A stretch of 28,386 bases of DNA from Candidatus Parcubacteria bacterium (GCA_003599205.1 QZJA01000025.1:1-28386), one strand, 5' to 3'. Positions 1 through 7,226 are shown, counted from the first letter of the stretch. Numbers and translations are program-made. Notes: a model not told the origin generated them from the letters alone.

Positions 1-1
1 T

Positions 2-316
2 GGTATTTCTACTAACCCCAAAAAGGCCGGTTTAACTAGTAAAAAACTACTGCACGTGGTGGCGGAATTCTTTGATATACACTTAAATGATCTTTTGGGT
101 GCTAGCCGCAAAAAAGAACTTGTTGTTCCTAGACAAATATCAATGTATTTAATGAGAGAGGAGCTACGCGCTTCCTATCCTAATATTGGACAGGACATCG
201 GGGGAAGAGACCACACCACTGCTATGCACGCCTGTATAAAAATATCTCGTCTTATAGAATCTGATGATAAAATAAAAAATGATGTGGCTGTTCTCAAACA
301 AAAAATATATGAATAA
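2..316 (+). CDS. dnaA: Chromosomal replication initiator DnaA, C-terminal part (5' end outside window)
   Basis: The reading frame is open from base 2, so this is the last 104 residues of a longer protein. It is not a small gene starting at the in-frame GTG at 56. It covers DnaA domain IV, the helix-turn-helix domain that binds the 9-bp DnaA boxes. The signature GGRDHTTAMHA closely matches the family's GGRDHTT(V/A)xHA motif. A basic linker helix (SRKKELVVPRQ) comes before it, and the protein ends normally at a TAA. DnaA binds ATP, assembles on the origin and melts it to start replication. The following gene is dnaN, the usual bacterial order. The ATPase domain cannot be judged because it lies outside the window. 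Confidence 0.95.
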   Translation, partial: GISTNPKKAGLTSKKLLHVVAEFFDIHLNDLLGASRKKELVVPRQISMYLMREELRASYPNIGQDIGGRDHTTAMHACIKISRLIESDDKIKNDVAVLKQKIYE

Positions 317-589
317 GTTGTTAATAAAATTCTTATAAGTCTGTTCAAAACCAAAAAACAAGTTGTTGAAAAAAGACTACTTATACACCTAATTATTTTT
401 TAAAAAACTTATACACCTAAAAGTAATATTAATACACAAGATAAAATAACTGTTTATCCACCTTCAAAAAATAAATAAAAACAAAAAAACACCAACAAAA
501 AATAACTCTTCTCAAAACTTACCAACATATCAACAAGGCTTATTACTACTACATTATTATTTAATATATAAAACTAACCTTTTAATAAT
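317..589. other. Probable replication origin (oriC) between dnaA and dnaN
   Basis: This gap has no open reading frame and is extremely AT-rich. It holds DnaA-box-like 9-mers in one orientation: TTATACACC at 381-389 and 409-417, TTATCCACC at 454-462, and a weaker TAATACACA at 430-438. The three best sites end in C where the E. coli consensus TTATCCACA ends in A. The stretch from about 470 to 589 is almost free of G and C and could be the unwinding region. The dnaA-dnaN gap is the commonest origin site in bacteria. The function is inferred from position and motifs. The dnaN promoter must also lie here; a TATATA at 565-570 is a possible -10. Confidence 0.65.
541..561. promoter_or_regulatory. Candidate DnaA-trio unwinding element
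   Basis: The plus strand reads TATTACTACTACATTATTAT. Its complement is a run of TAG/TAA triplets, which resembles the repeated trinucleotide (DnaA-trio) element beside the DnaA boxes of the Bacillus subtilis origin. A short GC-containing patch (AAGGCT, 535-540) and a poor DnaA-box match (TTACCAACA) lie just before it. In such AT-rich DNA a run of triplets can occur by chance, so this is tentative. Confidence 0.35.
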
Positions 590-1690
590 ATGCGAATAGT
601 CTGTACTCAAGAAAATTTAAACAAGGGATTAGGTTTGGTATCACACATAGCAAATAAAAATTCAAACCTACCTATTTTAAATAATGTTTTATTAAAAGCT
701 GAAAAAGATGGTCTAACACTAATTACTACTGATTTAGAGATTGGTATAAAGGTTTTTGTTCGCGCCAAAATAGAAGAAGAGGGAGACTTTACCGCTGATG
801 CTAAATTATTAAATAATTTTGTTTCACTTTTACCCAAAGAAAATATAGATATTTTTTTAGAGGATGATGGTTTAAAAATAAAAAGCGCCAATCAAGAAAC
901 TAATATAAAAGGTATAGAAGCAGAGGATTTTCCTTTGATACCCGACGTAGAAAAAGAAAATGAATTAGAGTTGTCAGCTATAGAATTTAAAAAGAGTTTA
1001 AACCAAGTCCTATATGCTGCTTCATTGGACACCTCTAGAGTAGAAATAAACGCTGTTAATTTTAATTTTAAATCAGGAGAACTTATTTTAGCAGCTACTG
1101 ATAGTTATCGTTTGGCTGAAAAAAGAATTAAAACAAATAGTAGTAAGGAAGCAGAATTAATAATACCACTTAAAACCCTTCAAGAACTATCAAGAATTTT
1201 AAACGAACAAAATGATAAAAACATTAAAATTTATTTTAATGAAAACCAAATAATGTTTGTTTTTGATGGAGTGGAGCTTATATCAAGAGTGATTGATGGT
1301 AAATACCCAGACTATAGCCAGATTATACCAACTGATTTTGGCACCAACATCAAAGTGGATATAAACAAAATGATACCCGCTATAAAATCAGTAGCCCTTT
1401 TTTGCAAGTCAGGTATAAATGATATAAAAATAAGTTTTGATAGCAAAAAAAATGAGTTGGTCATTGCTACCGCCTCTTCTACTGTTGGTACCTCAGTAGC
1501 TAAAGTAGCAGCTGAAATAAAGGGTAGTGACAATGACATAGTATTTAATTATAGATATCTTCTTGATGGTTTGAATAATTTAAGTAGTCAGTTTGCCCTT
1601 ATAAAAATAAACAATAATTCATCACCAGGATTACTCCAACCAGATAGTGATGAAAAATATATATACCTAGTAATGCCGATAAGGCAATAA
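590..1690 (+). CDS. dnaN: DNA polymerase III sliding clamp, beta subunit
   Basis: The 366-residue product has the usual length for the beta clamp, a three-domain protein that dimerises into a ring around DNA and tethers the polymerase. Recognisable parts are the N-terminal MRIVCTQENLNKGL segment, the central ATDSYRLAEKRI motif and the C-terminal YIYLVMPIRQ, which matches the family ending (MPxR). It lies directly downstream of dnaA and the probable origin. No clear SD sequence precedes the ATG. A hairpin terminator follows within a few bases of the stop, so recF and gyrB, which often follow dnaN in other bacteria, are not in this transcript. Confidence 0.97.
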   Translation: MRIVCTQENLNKGLGLVSHIANKNSNLPILNNVLLKAEKDGLTLITTDLEIGIKVFVRAKIEEEGDFTADAKLLNNFVSLLPKENIDIFLEDDGLKIKSANQETNIKGIEAEDFPLIPDVEKENELELSAIEFKKSLNQVLYAASLDTSRVEINAVNFNFKSGELILAATDSYRLAEKRIKTNSSKEAELIIPLKTLQELSRILNEQNDKNIKIYFNENQIMFVFDGVELISRVIDGKYPDYSQIIPTDFGTNIKVDINKMIPAIKSVALFCKSGINDIKISFDSKKNELVIATASSTVGTSVAKVAAEIKGSDNDIVFNYRYLLDGLNNLSSQFALIKINNNSSPGLLQPDSDEKYIYLVMPIRQ

Positions 1691-1694
1691 AGAT

Positions 1695-1724
1695 AAATCC
1701 CTGCTCCGGCGGGGATTTTTGTTT
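1695..1724 (+). terminator. Intrinsic terminator after dnaN
   Basis: The stem AAATCCC (1695-1701) pairs with GGGATTT (1712-1718) around a GC-rich loop, followed by TTTTTGTTT. It sits immediately after the dnaN stop codon and should end the dnaA-dnaN transcript. Confidence 0.85.
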
Positions 1725-1784
1725 AAAAATAGCCAAAATAATAAAAAACAAAGGCCCCCTTAAGGCCCTGTGGTTAATTTATTT

Positions 1785-1813
1785 TTGCCTGTTTTGGTAA
1801 AATTTGCTATAAT
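1785..1813 (+). promoter_or_regulatory. Sigma-70-type promoter with extended -10, no coding gene downstream
   Basis: TTGCCT (1785-1790) and a perfect TATAAT (1808-1813) are 17 bp apart, and TG one base before the -10 makes it an extended -10. Transcription should start near 1820. No plus-strand ORF follows, but a structured stretch and a terminator do, which indicates an RNA gene. Confidence 0.75.
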
Positions 1814-1819
1814 ATTTTT

Positions 1820-1913
1820 ATCTTAAAAACCAGTTTTTGGTGGCTAAGATAATAGCGTTACTTTATATACAGAGTAAGTCAGAGAGCACCCTTGCGCGAT
1901 TAGGGTGTTTTTT
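1820..1913 (+). ncRNA. Candidate small structured RNA of about 90 nt, family not recognised
   Basis: The stretch between the promoter at 1785-1813 and a terminator folds by eye into three hairpins. The first pairs TATCTTA (1819-1825) with TAAGATA (1844-1850), with an inner ACCA/TGGT. The second pairs TTACTTT (1858-1864) with AGAGTAA (1871-1877), including one G-U pair, around a 6-nt loop. The third is the terminator: CACCCT (1887-1892) with AGGGTG (1902-1907), followed by TTTTTT. Six Ts follow the hairpin on the plus strand only, so it serves a plus-strand transcript and not the minus-strand ferredoxin gene. I do not recognise it as tmRNA, SRP RNA, 6S RNA, RNase P RNA or tRNA. Its role is unknown. 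Confidence 0.6.
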
Positions 1914-1933
1914 GATTGTAAAAAGTTCTAAAT

Positions 1934-2164
1934 TTATTTTTGTATTTTAATAACACCCTCTGGGCAACTTTGAGCAGCCTTTTCAAAATCAGCTAATTCG
2001 TTTTCGTTGATTTCCCCATTAAGCTGTCCATTTTTTTCTTCAAAGTTATCTATGGTGATCAAACCATCTTGATCACTTAACTTAAAGTATTTTTCGGAAG
2101 CTAGTTGGCAAGTACCACAACCAAAGCATTTTTTCTTATCAATTATTACTTTATATTTTTTCAT
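1934..2164 (-). CDS. Small ferredoxin with a single iron-sulfur cluster
   Basis: The 76-residue protein has C13-x2-C16-x2-C19 near the N-terminus and a distal C67-P. This is the four-ligand pattern of monocluster [4Fe-4S] ferredoxins such as that of Thermotoga. The middle is acidic (DNFEEKNGQLNGEINENE), as in electron carriers. It starts two bases after the stop of the upstream U32-family gene, so the two are almost certainly cotranscribed. It probably passes electrons to a partner enzyme in the cytoplasm. The U32 protein is the obvious candidate, but that pairing is inferred from gene order only. Confidence 0.88.
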   Translation of the reverse strand: MKKYKVIIDKKKCFGCGTCQLASEKYFKLSDQDGLITIDNFEEKNGQLNGEINENELADFEKAAQSCPEGVIKIQK

Positions 2165-2166
2165 AG

Positions 2167-3426
2167 CTAATCGAAATTTTTTCTTTTTTCAATAATATAT
2201 AGTTTGTCATTTTTTCTAACAGGATTTTCAACAACAACGGTTATAAGTTGTTTTGGTTTAGCTACGGTGGCAGTAGATTCATCCTCTAGCCGAAGGGATT
2301 TTATTTGACCAAAGACAACTCCAGTACTAGGACCATTGATAGAAAAATCATCTCCAACTTTTATTTCACGTGCTTGTAGATTTATTTCTGCCACCTTGGT
2401 CTTGGGGAAATAATGGGTGACTGTTCCGGCAAAAATTTTTTCTTCAGTGGCCTGGGAATTACCAGAGGCAGACCACTCGTGTAGTGACTTGCCTAAATAA
2501 TAGCCATCACTAAGACCTCGATTATAGACAGTGCCTAATTCTTTTTCCCAGGTCAACACTTTTTCTAAAGTGTAAGTACCATCATTTATGCTATTTATGG
2601 CCTGGCGGTAAGATTTTACCACCTTGGCCACATATTCTGGTGAGCGTCCACGTCCTTCTAATTTAAGGCTGGATATACCGCTGGCTAAAAATTCTTTTAA
2701 AAAACCAATAGTACAAATATCTTTGGGGCTCATAACAAACTCATTGTCTAAAACCATTTCCTTGTTTGTTTCCAAATCGGTTACTTTGTAGCGACGACGA
2801 CACATTTGTCGGCAGGCGCCGCGATTAGCCGAAGAATTTTCATTATAAAGACTCATAGAGCATCGTCCAGATATTCCTATACACAAAGCACCGTGGGCAA
2901 AAGCCTCTATTTTTACCAGCTTACCATTTGGTCCTTTTATTTTTTGTTTTTTTATATTGTCCGTTATTTTTTTTATCATCGGTAGAGTCAGCTCCCTGGC
3001 CAAAACTATTTGGTCACTAAATTTTGAGAAGAATTTAATTGCTTCAGTGTTGGACACAGAGAGTTGAGTAGAAATATGTAGGGGGACGTTTTTTTCTTTA
3101 GCATAAAGTATAGCGGCCATATCAGAAACTATAACAGCACTAATTTTATTTTTTTTGGCGGCGTCAATGGTTTTTTTCATCAACCCCAAATCATGATCAT
3201 ATAATACCGTGTTGATGGTAAGATAAGTTTTTATTTTGTGTTGGCGACAAATTTCCGATATTTTTTTAAGATCCTCAAAATCAAAATTAGCCGCTGAAGT
3301 AGAGCGCATATTGATGTGGCCAACACCAAAGTAAACAGCATCGGCACCATTTTGGATAGCGGCCATAAGCGATTCATATGATCCGGCTGGTGCCAAAAGC
3401 TCAACTTGATATTTTTTAGCTTTCAT
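2167..3426 (-). CDS. U32-family protein, probable tRNA uridine hydroxylase (TrhP/YegQ-like)
   Basis: The 419-residue product carries the U32 signature EAFAHGALCIGISGRCSMS (174-192). It has four cysteines, C182, C189, C205 and C209, in the arrangement proposed to bind an iron-sulfur cluster. The N-terminal half (ELLAPAGSYESLMAAIQNGADAVYFG and on) fits the family's TIM-barrel-like domain, and residues from about 330 to the end fit a small C-terminal beta domain. The family was first called peptidases. TrhP (YegQ) and RlhA are now linked to prephenate-dependent hydroxylation of tRNA U34 and 23S rRNA. The length and C-terminal domain fit TrhP better than RlhA. A ferredoxin gene follows two bases later. 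The exact substrate cannot be fixed from sequence. Confidence 0.85.
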   Translation of the reverse strand: MKAKKYQVELLAPAGSYESLMAAIQNGADAVYFGVGHINMRSTSAANFDFEDLKKISEICRQHKIKTYLTINTVLYDHDLGLMKKTIDAAKKNKISAVIVSDMAAILYAKEKNVPLHISTQLSVSNTEAIKFFSKFSDQIVLARELTLPMIKKITDNIKKQKIKGPNGKLVKIEAFAHGALCIGISGRCSMSLYNENSSANRGACRQMCRRRYKVTDLETNKEMVLDNEFVMSPKDICTIGFLKEFLASGISSLKLEGRGRSPEYVAKVVKSYRQAINSINDGTYTLEKVLTWEKELGTVYNRGLSDGYYLGKSLHEWSASGNSQATEEKIFAGTVTHYFPKTKVAEINLQAREIKVGDDFSINGPSTGVVFGQIKSLRLEDESTATVAKPKQLITVVVENPVRKNDKLYIIEKRKNFD

Positions 3427-3434
3427 AATAACTT

Positions 3435-3463
3435 ATTAAACTACATAAATTATTTTTTGTCTA
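3435..3463 (-). promoter_or_regulatory. Promoter of the U32-ferredoxin pair, predicted near-leaderless
   Basis: Read on the minus strand, TAGACA (3463-3458) and TTTAAT (3440-3435) are 17 bp apart, each one mismatch from consensus. The predicted start near 3428 lies two bases before the ATG at 3426. No SD sequence is possible in such a short leader. Confidence 0.6.
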
Positions 3464-3502
3464 GGTAAAGGTAGGTGGTATCAAGGGACCCCATAAGGAT
3501 AA

Positions 3503-3531
3503 TTGAGTTTGTTTAGAGATTCTGATAGAAT
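3503..3531 (+). promoter_or_regulatory. Promoter of the ruvA operon, predicted near-leaderless
   Basis: TTGAGT (3503-3508) and TAGAAT (3526-3531) are 17 bp apart, with TG at 3523-3524 giving an extended -10. The expected start at about 3538 leaves only some 3 nt before the ATG at 3541. It diverges from the U32-gene promoter, and no SD is present. Confidence 0.7.
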
Positions 3532-3540
3532 TAAGCTACT

Positions 3541-4113
3541 ATGATAGCCTATCTTAAAGGTAAAATATTGTTAAAAACTCTAAAATCAGCCATAGTTTTG
3601 GTGGATAGTATTGGCTATGAGGTTTTTTTGACAAGTAAGGAGCTAGAAAAGACCAGACTAGAAATCGAAGTTGAATACTTCGTGTATTCTTATATAAAAG
3701 AAGACGCCTTTGATTTATATGGTTTTAGAAGTATAGGGGAGCTTGATTTTTTCAAAAAGCTTATTTCTGTTTCTGGAGTTGGTCCCAAGAGCGCTTTGAA
3801 TGTTTTGGCACTAGCAGAAATAGAAGAGCTCAAAAGAGCTATTACTAGCGGTGACGCGGCCATGCTACAGCAGGTTTCTGGTATTGGCAAAAAAACAGCC
3901 GAAAGATTAGTGGTAGAGCTTAAAGAAAAATTTATTTCCGATTTATCACAACTTGAGCCGACCAACAATACTGATAAACAAGTTGTTGATGCCCTGGTGT
4001 CATTGGGGTACAAAGAAGTAGAAGCTAGGGAGGTTTTGAAATCTTTGCCCACCAGTGAAGCAGACCTAGCCGGACGAATAAAAGAAGCGCTCAAATATAT
4101 AAACAAAAGATAA
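3541..4113 (+). CDS. ruvA: Holliday junction branch migration protein RuvA
   Basis: The 190-residue protein has the three RuvA parts. An N-terminal OB-fold begins MIAYLKGKI. Two helix-hairpin-helix motifs follow (SVSGVGPKSALNVL at about 76-89 and VSGIGKKTAERLV at about 112-124). A small C-terminal helical domain (about 145-190), which contacts the RuvB motor, comes last. RuvA tetramers hold four-way junctions open while RuvB drives branch migration. ruvB and ruvC are not in the window. It is the first gene of an operon: the next gene starts one base after its TAA. The promoter at 3503-3531 places the transcript start almost at the ATG. Confidence 0.96.
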   Translation: MIAYLKGKILLKTLKSAIVLVDSIGYEVFLTSKELEKTRLEIEVEYFVYSYIKEDAFDLYGFRSIGELDFFKKLISVSGVGPKSALNVLALAEIEELKRAITSGDAAMLQQVSGIGKKTAERLVVELKEKFISDLSQLEPTNNTDKQVVDALVSLGYKEVEAREVLKSLPTSEADLAGRIKEALKYINKR

Positions 4114-4114
4114 T

Positions 4115-5116
4115 ATGGAGCTGATTTTAAGCAACGAAAATTTTGATGATTTTGTCGGTGCTAGATTTATTTCTAGTAATTTTTTACAGTCAAGTATTTG
4201 GCAGGATTTTTTGTCTGCTCAAAAAAAGAATTTTTGGCAATTGGCAATTACTGATAATGGTAAATTAATAGCTACCTGTCTTTTGTATGAGAACAGACTT
4301 CCTTATGGTAAATCTTACTTGTATGCACCCAAGGGTCCGATAATATCTGATGAAATAAGCGTTGAACAAAAAAAGGGGGCTGTAGAATTAATTTTATCAA
4401 AAGTCAGAGACGTAACCGTAGAAACAAAAAAATATCAGGAAATATTTTTTAAACTAGAGCCGGAAACAGAAAGCTCTTTGGTGTCAGAATTAAAAAAGAG
4501 CCCCGACATTCATCCGCGCGATACTTTGGTTTTGGATATAGAACCGGACGAAAAAAATCTCTTAGGACAGATGCACCAAAAGACTCGTTATAATATCGCA
4601 TTGGCCAGAAGAAGGGACGTAGAAATAAAATTTGGTGGCACAAACGAAGATCTGGATGATTTTCTTCAATTGACAAAAAAAACAGCTGAGCGTAACCAAA
4701 TAACTGTCCACCGAGATGATTATTATCGTTTGTTGTGGCAGACTTTGAAAAACAGAGACGCTGGAGAAATAGTTTTAGCCAAGGTAAAAGATAAGACAGT
4801 GGCGGCCAACATAGTAGTTCGTTTTGGTGAGGCCATGACATATTTACACGGTGCTTCGGATTATGAAATGAGAAATTATATGGCGCCACACTTATTGCAG
4901 TGGGAAACCATAAAACAAGCCAAGCGCTTGGGTTATAAAATTTATGATTTTTGGGGCATAGCTCCAAGCGATGGTTCTAAACCAAAATGGGAAGGAATTA
5001 GTAGGTTTAAACGAGGTTTTGGTGGTAGAGAGATAGAATCTCCAGGCACATATGAAATGGTTTATGACCAAAACTGGTATAGAATTTATAAAATAGCTAA
5101 GAAGATTTTCCGATGA
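4115..5116 (+). CDS. FemAB/FemX-like aminoacyl transferase, probable peptidoglycan cross-bridge enzyme
   Basis: The 333-residue protein has the tandem acetyltransferase-like (GNAT) layout of the FemABX family. An N-terminal half (SSIWQDFLSAQKKNFWQLAI, then LLYENRLPYGKSYLYAPKGPI) leads to MHQKTRYNIALARRRDVEIK, a common FemABX segment. The C-terminal half contains GEAMTYLHGASDYEMRNYMAP, YDFWGIAP and RFKRGFGG. Family members add amino acids from aminoacyl-tRNA to the peptide stem of lipid II. The next two genes also look like cell-wall or sugar-nucleotide genes, which supports the role. Its stop overlaps the next start by 4 bases (ATGA). The amino acid transferred cannot be told. Confidence 0.85.
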   Translation: MELILSNENFDDFVGARFISSNFLQSSIWQDFLSAQKKNFWQLAITDNGKLIATCLLYENRLPYGKSYLYAPKGPIISDEISVEQKKGAVELILSKVRDVTVETKKYQEIFFKLEPETESSLVSELKKSPDIHPRDTLVLDIEPDEKNLLGQMHQKTRYNIALARRRDVEIKFGGTNEDLDDFLQLTKKTAERNQITVHRDDYYRLLWQTLKNRDAGEIVLAKVKDKTVAANIVVRFGEAMTYLHGASDYEMRNYMAPHLLQWETIKQAKRLGYKIYDFWGIAPSDGSKPKWEGISRFKRGFGGREIESPGTYEMVYDQNWYRIYKIAKKIFR

Positions 5117-5835
5117 TAAAGAAAGCGCTTATATCAGCTGCTGGTCGCGGTACTCGCATGCTTGACTTGGCCAAAGACAGGCCAAAACATTTGATTGAAA
5201 CTAATGGTAAACCATTTTTATATTATTTACTGGCCAATTTAAAAGAGGCTGGTTTTGAAGACATTATAATGGTGGTCGGCTATAAAAAAGAATTTATGGA
5301 AGATTTTTTGGATAAATATAAAAATCTTTTTAATATAAAATTGGTCAATCAATTTGATATTTTGGGGGAACAAAAATATGGAACCGCTTGTCCAGTCGAA
5401 TGTGTAAAGGATATTTTAGCTGGAGAAAGTTTTTTGTCTGTTTATGGTGATAATCTTTATTCAGTAGAGGATTTAAAAAATTTTAATATAGATGATAACT
5501 ATTCATATATAGCCGGATTACCACACGAGCAACCACAAAATTATGGTGTTTTGAGTGTTGATAAAAAAGGTTTTTTAAAACAAATAGTAGAAAAACCAAA
5601 AGAACCAGTGGGAAATTTAATAAACACCGGTTTATACAAGTTTACTCCAGAGGTTTTTGATTATTTAGATAAAATAGAATTATCACCCAGAGGAGAGTAT
5701 GAGCTCACTGACGTGATAAATTTGTTGGCCAAGCAAGGTAAAGTAAAGGCTCTTGATCTAAAAGGTGTTTGGCTTGACTTCGGTAAGCCTGACGACATAA
5801 AGAAAGTAGAAAATTATTTAAATGGCGATGTTTAA
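5113..5835 (+). CDS. Sugar-phosphate nucleotidyltransferase
   Basis: The 240-residue Rossmann-type protein has the nucleotide-binding loop GRGTR (11-15), followed by KDRPKHLIETNGKP (21-34). The metal-binding aspartate is in SVYGDNLYS (D113), and VEKPKEPVGNLINTGLYKF and GVWLDFGKPDD follow. This is the architecture of enzymes that join a sugar-1-phosphate to an NTP. The size is that of minimal members without a C-terminal hexapeptide domain. Its neighbours, FemAB-like upstream and MurE-like downstream with a 14-base overlap, suggest a cell-wall sugar. MurU-type MurNAc-1-phosphate uridylyltransferase is one option, and a mannose- or glucose-1-phosphate enzyme is another. Specificity is not resolved. 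Confidence 0.85.
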   Translation: MIKKALISAAGRGTRMLDLAKDRPKHLIETNGKPFLYYLLANLKEAGFEDIIMVVGYKKEFMEDFLDKYKNLFNIKLVNQFDILGEQKYGTACPVECVKDILAGESFLSVYGDNLYSVEDLKNFNIDDNYSYIAGLPHEQPQNYGVLSVDKKGFLKQIVEKPKEPVGNLINTGLYKFTPEVFDYLDKIELSPRGEYELTDVINLLAKQGKVKALDLKGVWLDFGKPDDIKKVENYLNGDV

Positions 5836-7120
5836 AAAAGTAGTGAAAAAAATTGTACCAAAGTCAGTTCTGCAAGTTTATCATTTAGTTTTAGCAGAGT
5901 TGGCGGCTTGGTATTATCGACATCCGAGCGACAAGTTGGTGGTAGTTGGTGTAACCGGAACCAACGGCAAAACTACTACGGTTAATTTTATTTCACAGTA
6001 CTTGGAATGTTTAGGACAAAAAACAGGTTTGGCTTCAACTGTTAATTTTAAAGTTGCTGAAAAAGAATGGCTCAACGATAAAAAAATGACCATGCTTGGG
6101 CGTTTCCAGACGCAGAAACTTTTGCGTGACATGGTAGACTCTGGTTGTACTTACGCAATTATAGAAACATCCTCTCAGGGCATAGAACAATTCAGACACG
6201 TTGGTATCAATTATGATCTTTTGGTTTTTACCAACCTTAGTCCCGAACATATTGAGGCTCATGGCGGTTTTGAAAACTATAGAAAAGCCAAAGAAAAATT
6301 GTTTGCTCATTTGGGTAAATGTAAAAAGAAAAAAATAAAAGGAAAATTAATTGATAAAATTATTGTTGCCAATGCCGATGATGAAGAAAGTAAGCGCTTG
6401 GAGAAATTCTCGGTTGATAAATTTATAACTTATGCCCTAGAAAAAGAAGCGGATTATCGGGCTGATGATTTGGATCTTGAAAGTGGAGTTTCTTTTTCTC
6501 TTAGAGAGCAAATAATTAAAACAAGCTTTTTAGCAAAATTTAGTGTTTATAATATTTTGGCTAGTTTGGCAACAGTTGAACAGCTGGGTTTTCCCTTTGA
6601 TAAGTTGCTTAAGTGTCATTTGAAAGGAGTGCCTGGTAGACAAGAATGGCTAGAACTAGGACAAGATTTTAAAATAATGGTTGATTATGCTCCTGAGCCG
6701 ACTAGCCTAGCTCTACTCTACAAAGCTCTAGAAAATGTCAGTAAAGACAGATTAATTCATATTTTAGGGTCCTGTGGCGGCGGTCGAGATAAAGCCAGAC
6801 AACCAATACTCGGTAAAATGGCTGGGCAAACAGCGGATATTGTTGTAGTGACCAACGAAGACCCTTATGATGATGATCCTAGAGAAATAATAAACAATGT
6901 GGCCAGTGGTGCTAAAGAGGTTGGTAAAGTAGAATACAAAACCCTTTTTATAGTAGCTGATAGAAAAGAAGCTATTTTGAAAGCTTTGAAATTAGCCCAT
7001 AAAAATGATCTGGTGCTTATTACCGGCAAAGGAGCAGAGCAATTTATTTGTGGTCCAGGTGGCAGTAAAATAGCTCATGATGATAGATTGGTTGTTAAAG
7101 AGCTTCTAAAAAATGACTAA
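5822..7120 (+). CDS. Mur ligase family protein, MurE-like, lacking the N-terminal UDP-MurNAc domain
   Basis: The 432-residue protein carries the Mur ligase ATP loop GTNGKTT at 46-52. It also has TNLSPEHIEAHGGFENYRKAKEKLF (the lysine that is usually carbamylated), DYAPEPTSL, LGSCGGGRDKARQP, NEDPYDDDP and TGKGAEQF. The order and spacing match the central and C-terminal domains of MurE, which adds the third amino acid to UDP-MurNAc-Ala-Glu. In normal MurE the ATP loop lies near residue 110. Here it is preceded only by a basic start and an amphipathic stretch (VYHLVLAELAAWYY), so the substrate-binding first domain is missing. The DNPR-type motif is replaced by EDPY, so the amino acid used is uncertain. 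It is the last gene of the ruvA operon. Confidence 0.85.
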   Translation: MAMFKKVVKKIVPKSVLQVYHLVLAELAAWYYRHPSDKLVVVGVTGTNGKTTTVNFISQYLECLGQKTGLASTVNFKVAEKEWLNDKKMTMLGRFQTQKLLRDMVDSGCTYAIIETSSQGIEQFRHVGINYDLLVFTNLSPEHIEAHGGFENYRKAKEKLFAHLGKCKKKKIKGKLIDKIIVANADDEESKRLEKFSVDKFITYALEKEADYRADDLDLESGVSFSLREQIIKTSFLAKFSVYNILASLATVEQLGFPFDKLLKCHLKGVPGRQEWLELGQDFKIMVDYAPEPTSLALLYKALENVSKDRLIHILGSCGGGRDKARQPILGKMAGQTADIVVVTNEDPYDDDPREIINNVASGAKEVGKVEYKTLFIVADRKEAILKALKLAHKNDLVLITGKGAEQFICGPGGSKIAHDDRLVVKELLKND

Positions 7121-7153
7121 TTTTAGTTAATAAAGAAGGGTTTCGGTTAATTT

Positions 7154-7162
7154 TGTGGATAA
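7154..7162 (-). promoter_or_regulatory. Perfect consensus DnaA box upstream of rpoB
   Basis: TGTGGATAA is the exact complement of TTATCCACA. It lies in the murE-rpoB gap, about 65 bases upstream of the first rpoB promoter. It is a better match than any site in the probable origin. A weaker relative, TGTGTATAT, is at 7185-7193. Confidence 0.6.
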
Positions 7163-7163
7163 C

Positions 7164-7180
7164 TTGTAGGTAACTTACAA
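7164..7180. promoter_or_regulatory. Imperfect palindrome, possible operator
   Basis: TTGTAGGTAACTTACAA is a 17-base near-palindrome with TTGTA/TACAA arms. It sits one base after the DnaA box and upstream of the rpoB promoters. No regulator can be named. Confidence 0.35.
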
Positions 7181-7190
7181 AAAATGTGTA

Positions 7191-7218
7191 TATTTACCCC
7201 TTAAATAAAGGGTAAATA
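7191..7218. promoter_or_regulatory. Nine-base inverted repeat upstream of rpoB promoter
   Basis: TATTTACCC (7191-7199) and GGGTAAATA (7210-7218) form a perfect 9-bp inverted repeat around a 10-base spacer. It ends eight bases before the -35 at 7227. It may be an operator or a weak terminator for the murE transcript. No T-run follows directly, which favours an operator. Confidence 0.4.
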
Positions 7219-7226
7219 GTAAATAT

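Noticed and set aside
56..316. A separate small gene from the GTG at 56
   Set aside because: The frame is open to the window edge and the sequence is DnaA domain IV, so this is the end of a longer gene.
1740..1775. A minus-strand terminator for the ferredoxin transcript (GGCC repeats followed by a T-rich stretch)
   Set aside because: The stem needs a bulge and lies about 160 bases beyond the ferredoxin stop, with the small RNA gene between. Too weak to list.
4449..4967. A 172-codon minus-strand frame inside the FemAB-like gene
   Set aside because: It lies wholly opposite a clear family member, has no motif and no start signals; it is a shadow of codon bias.
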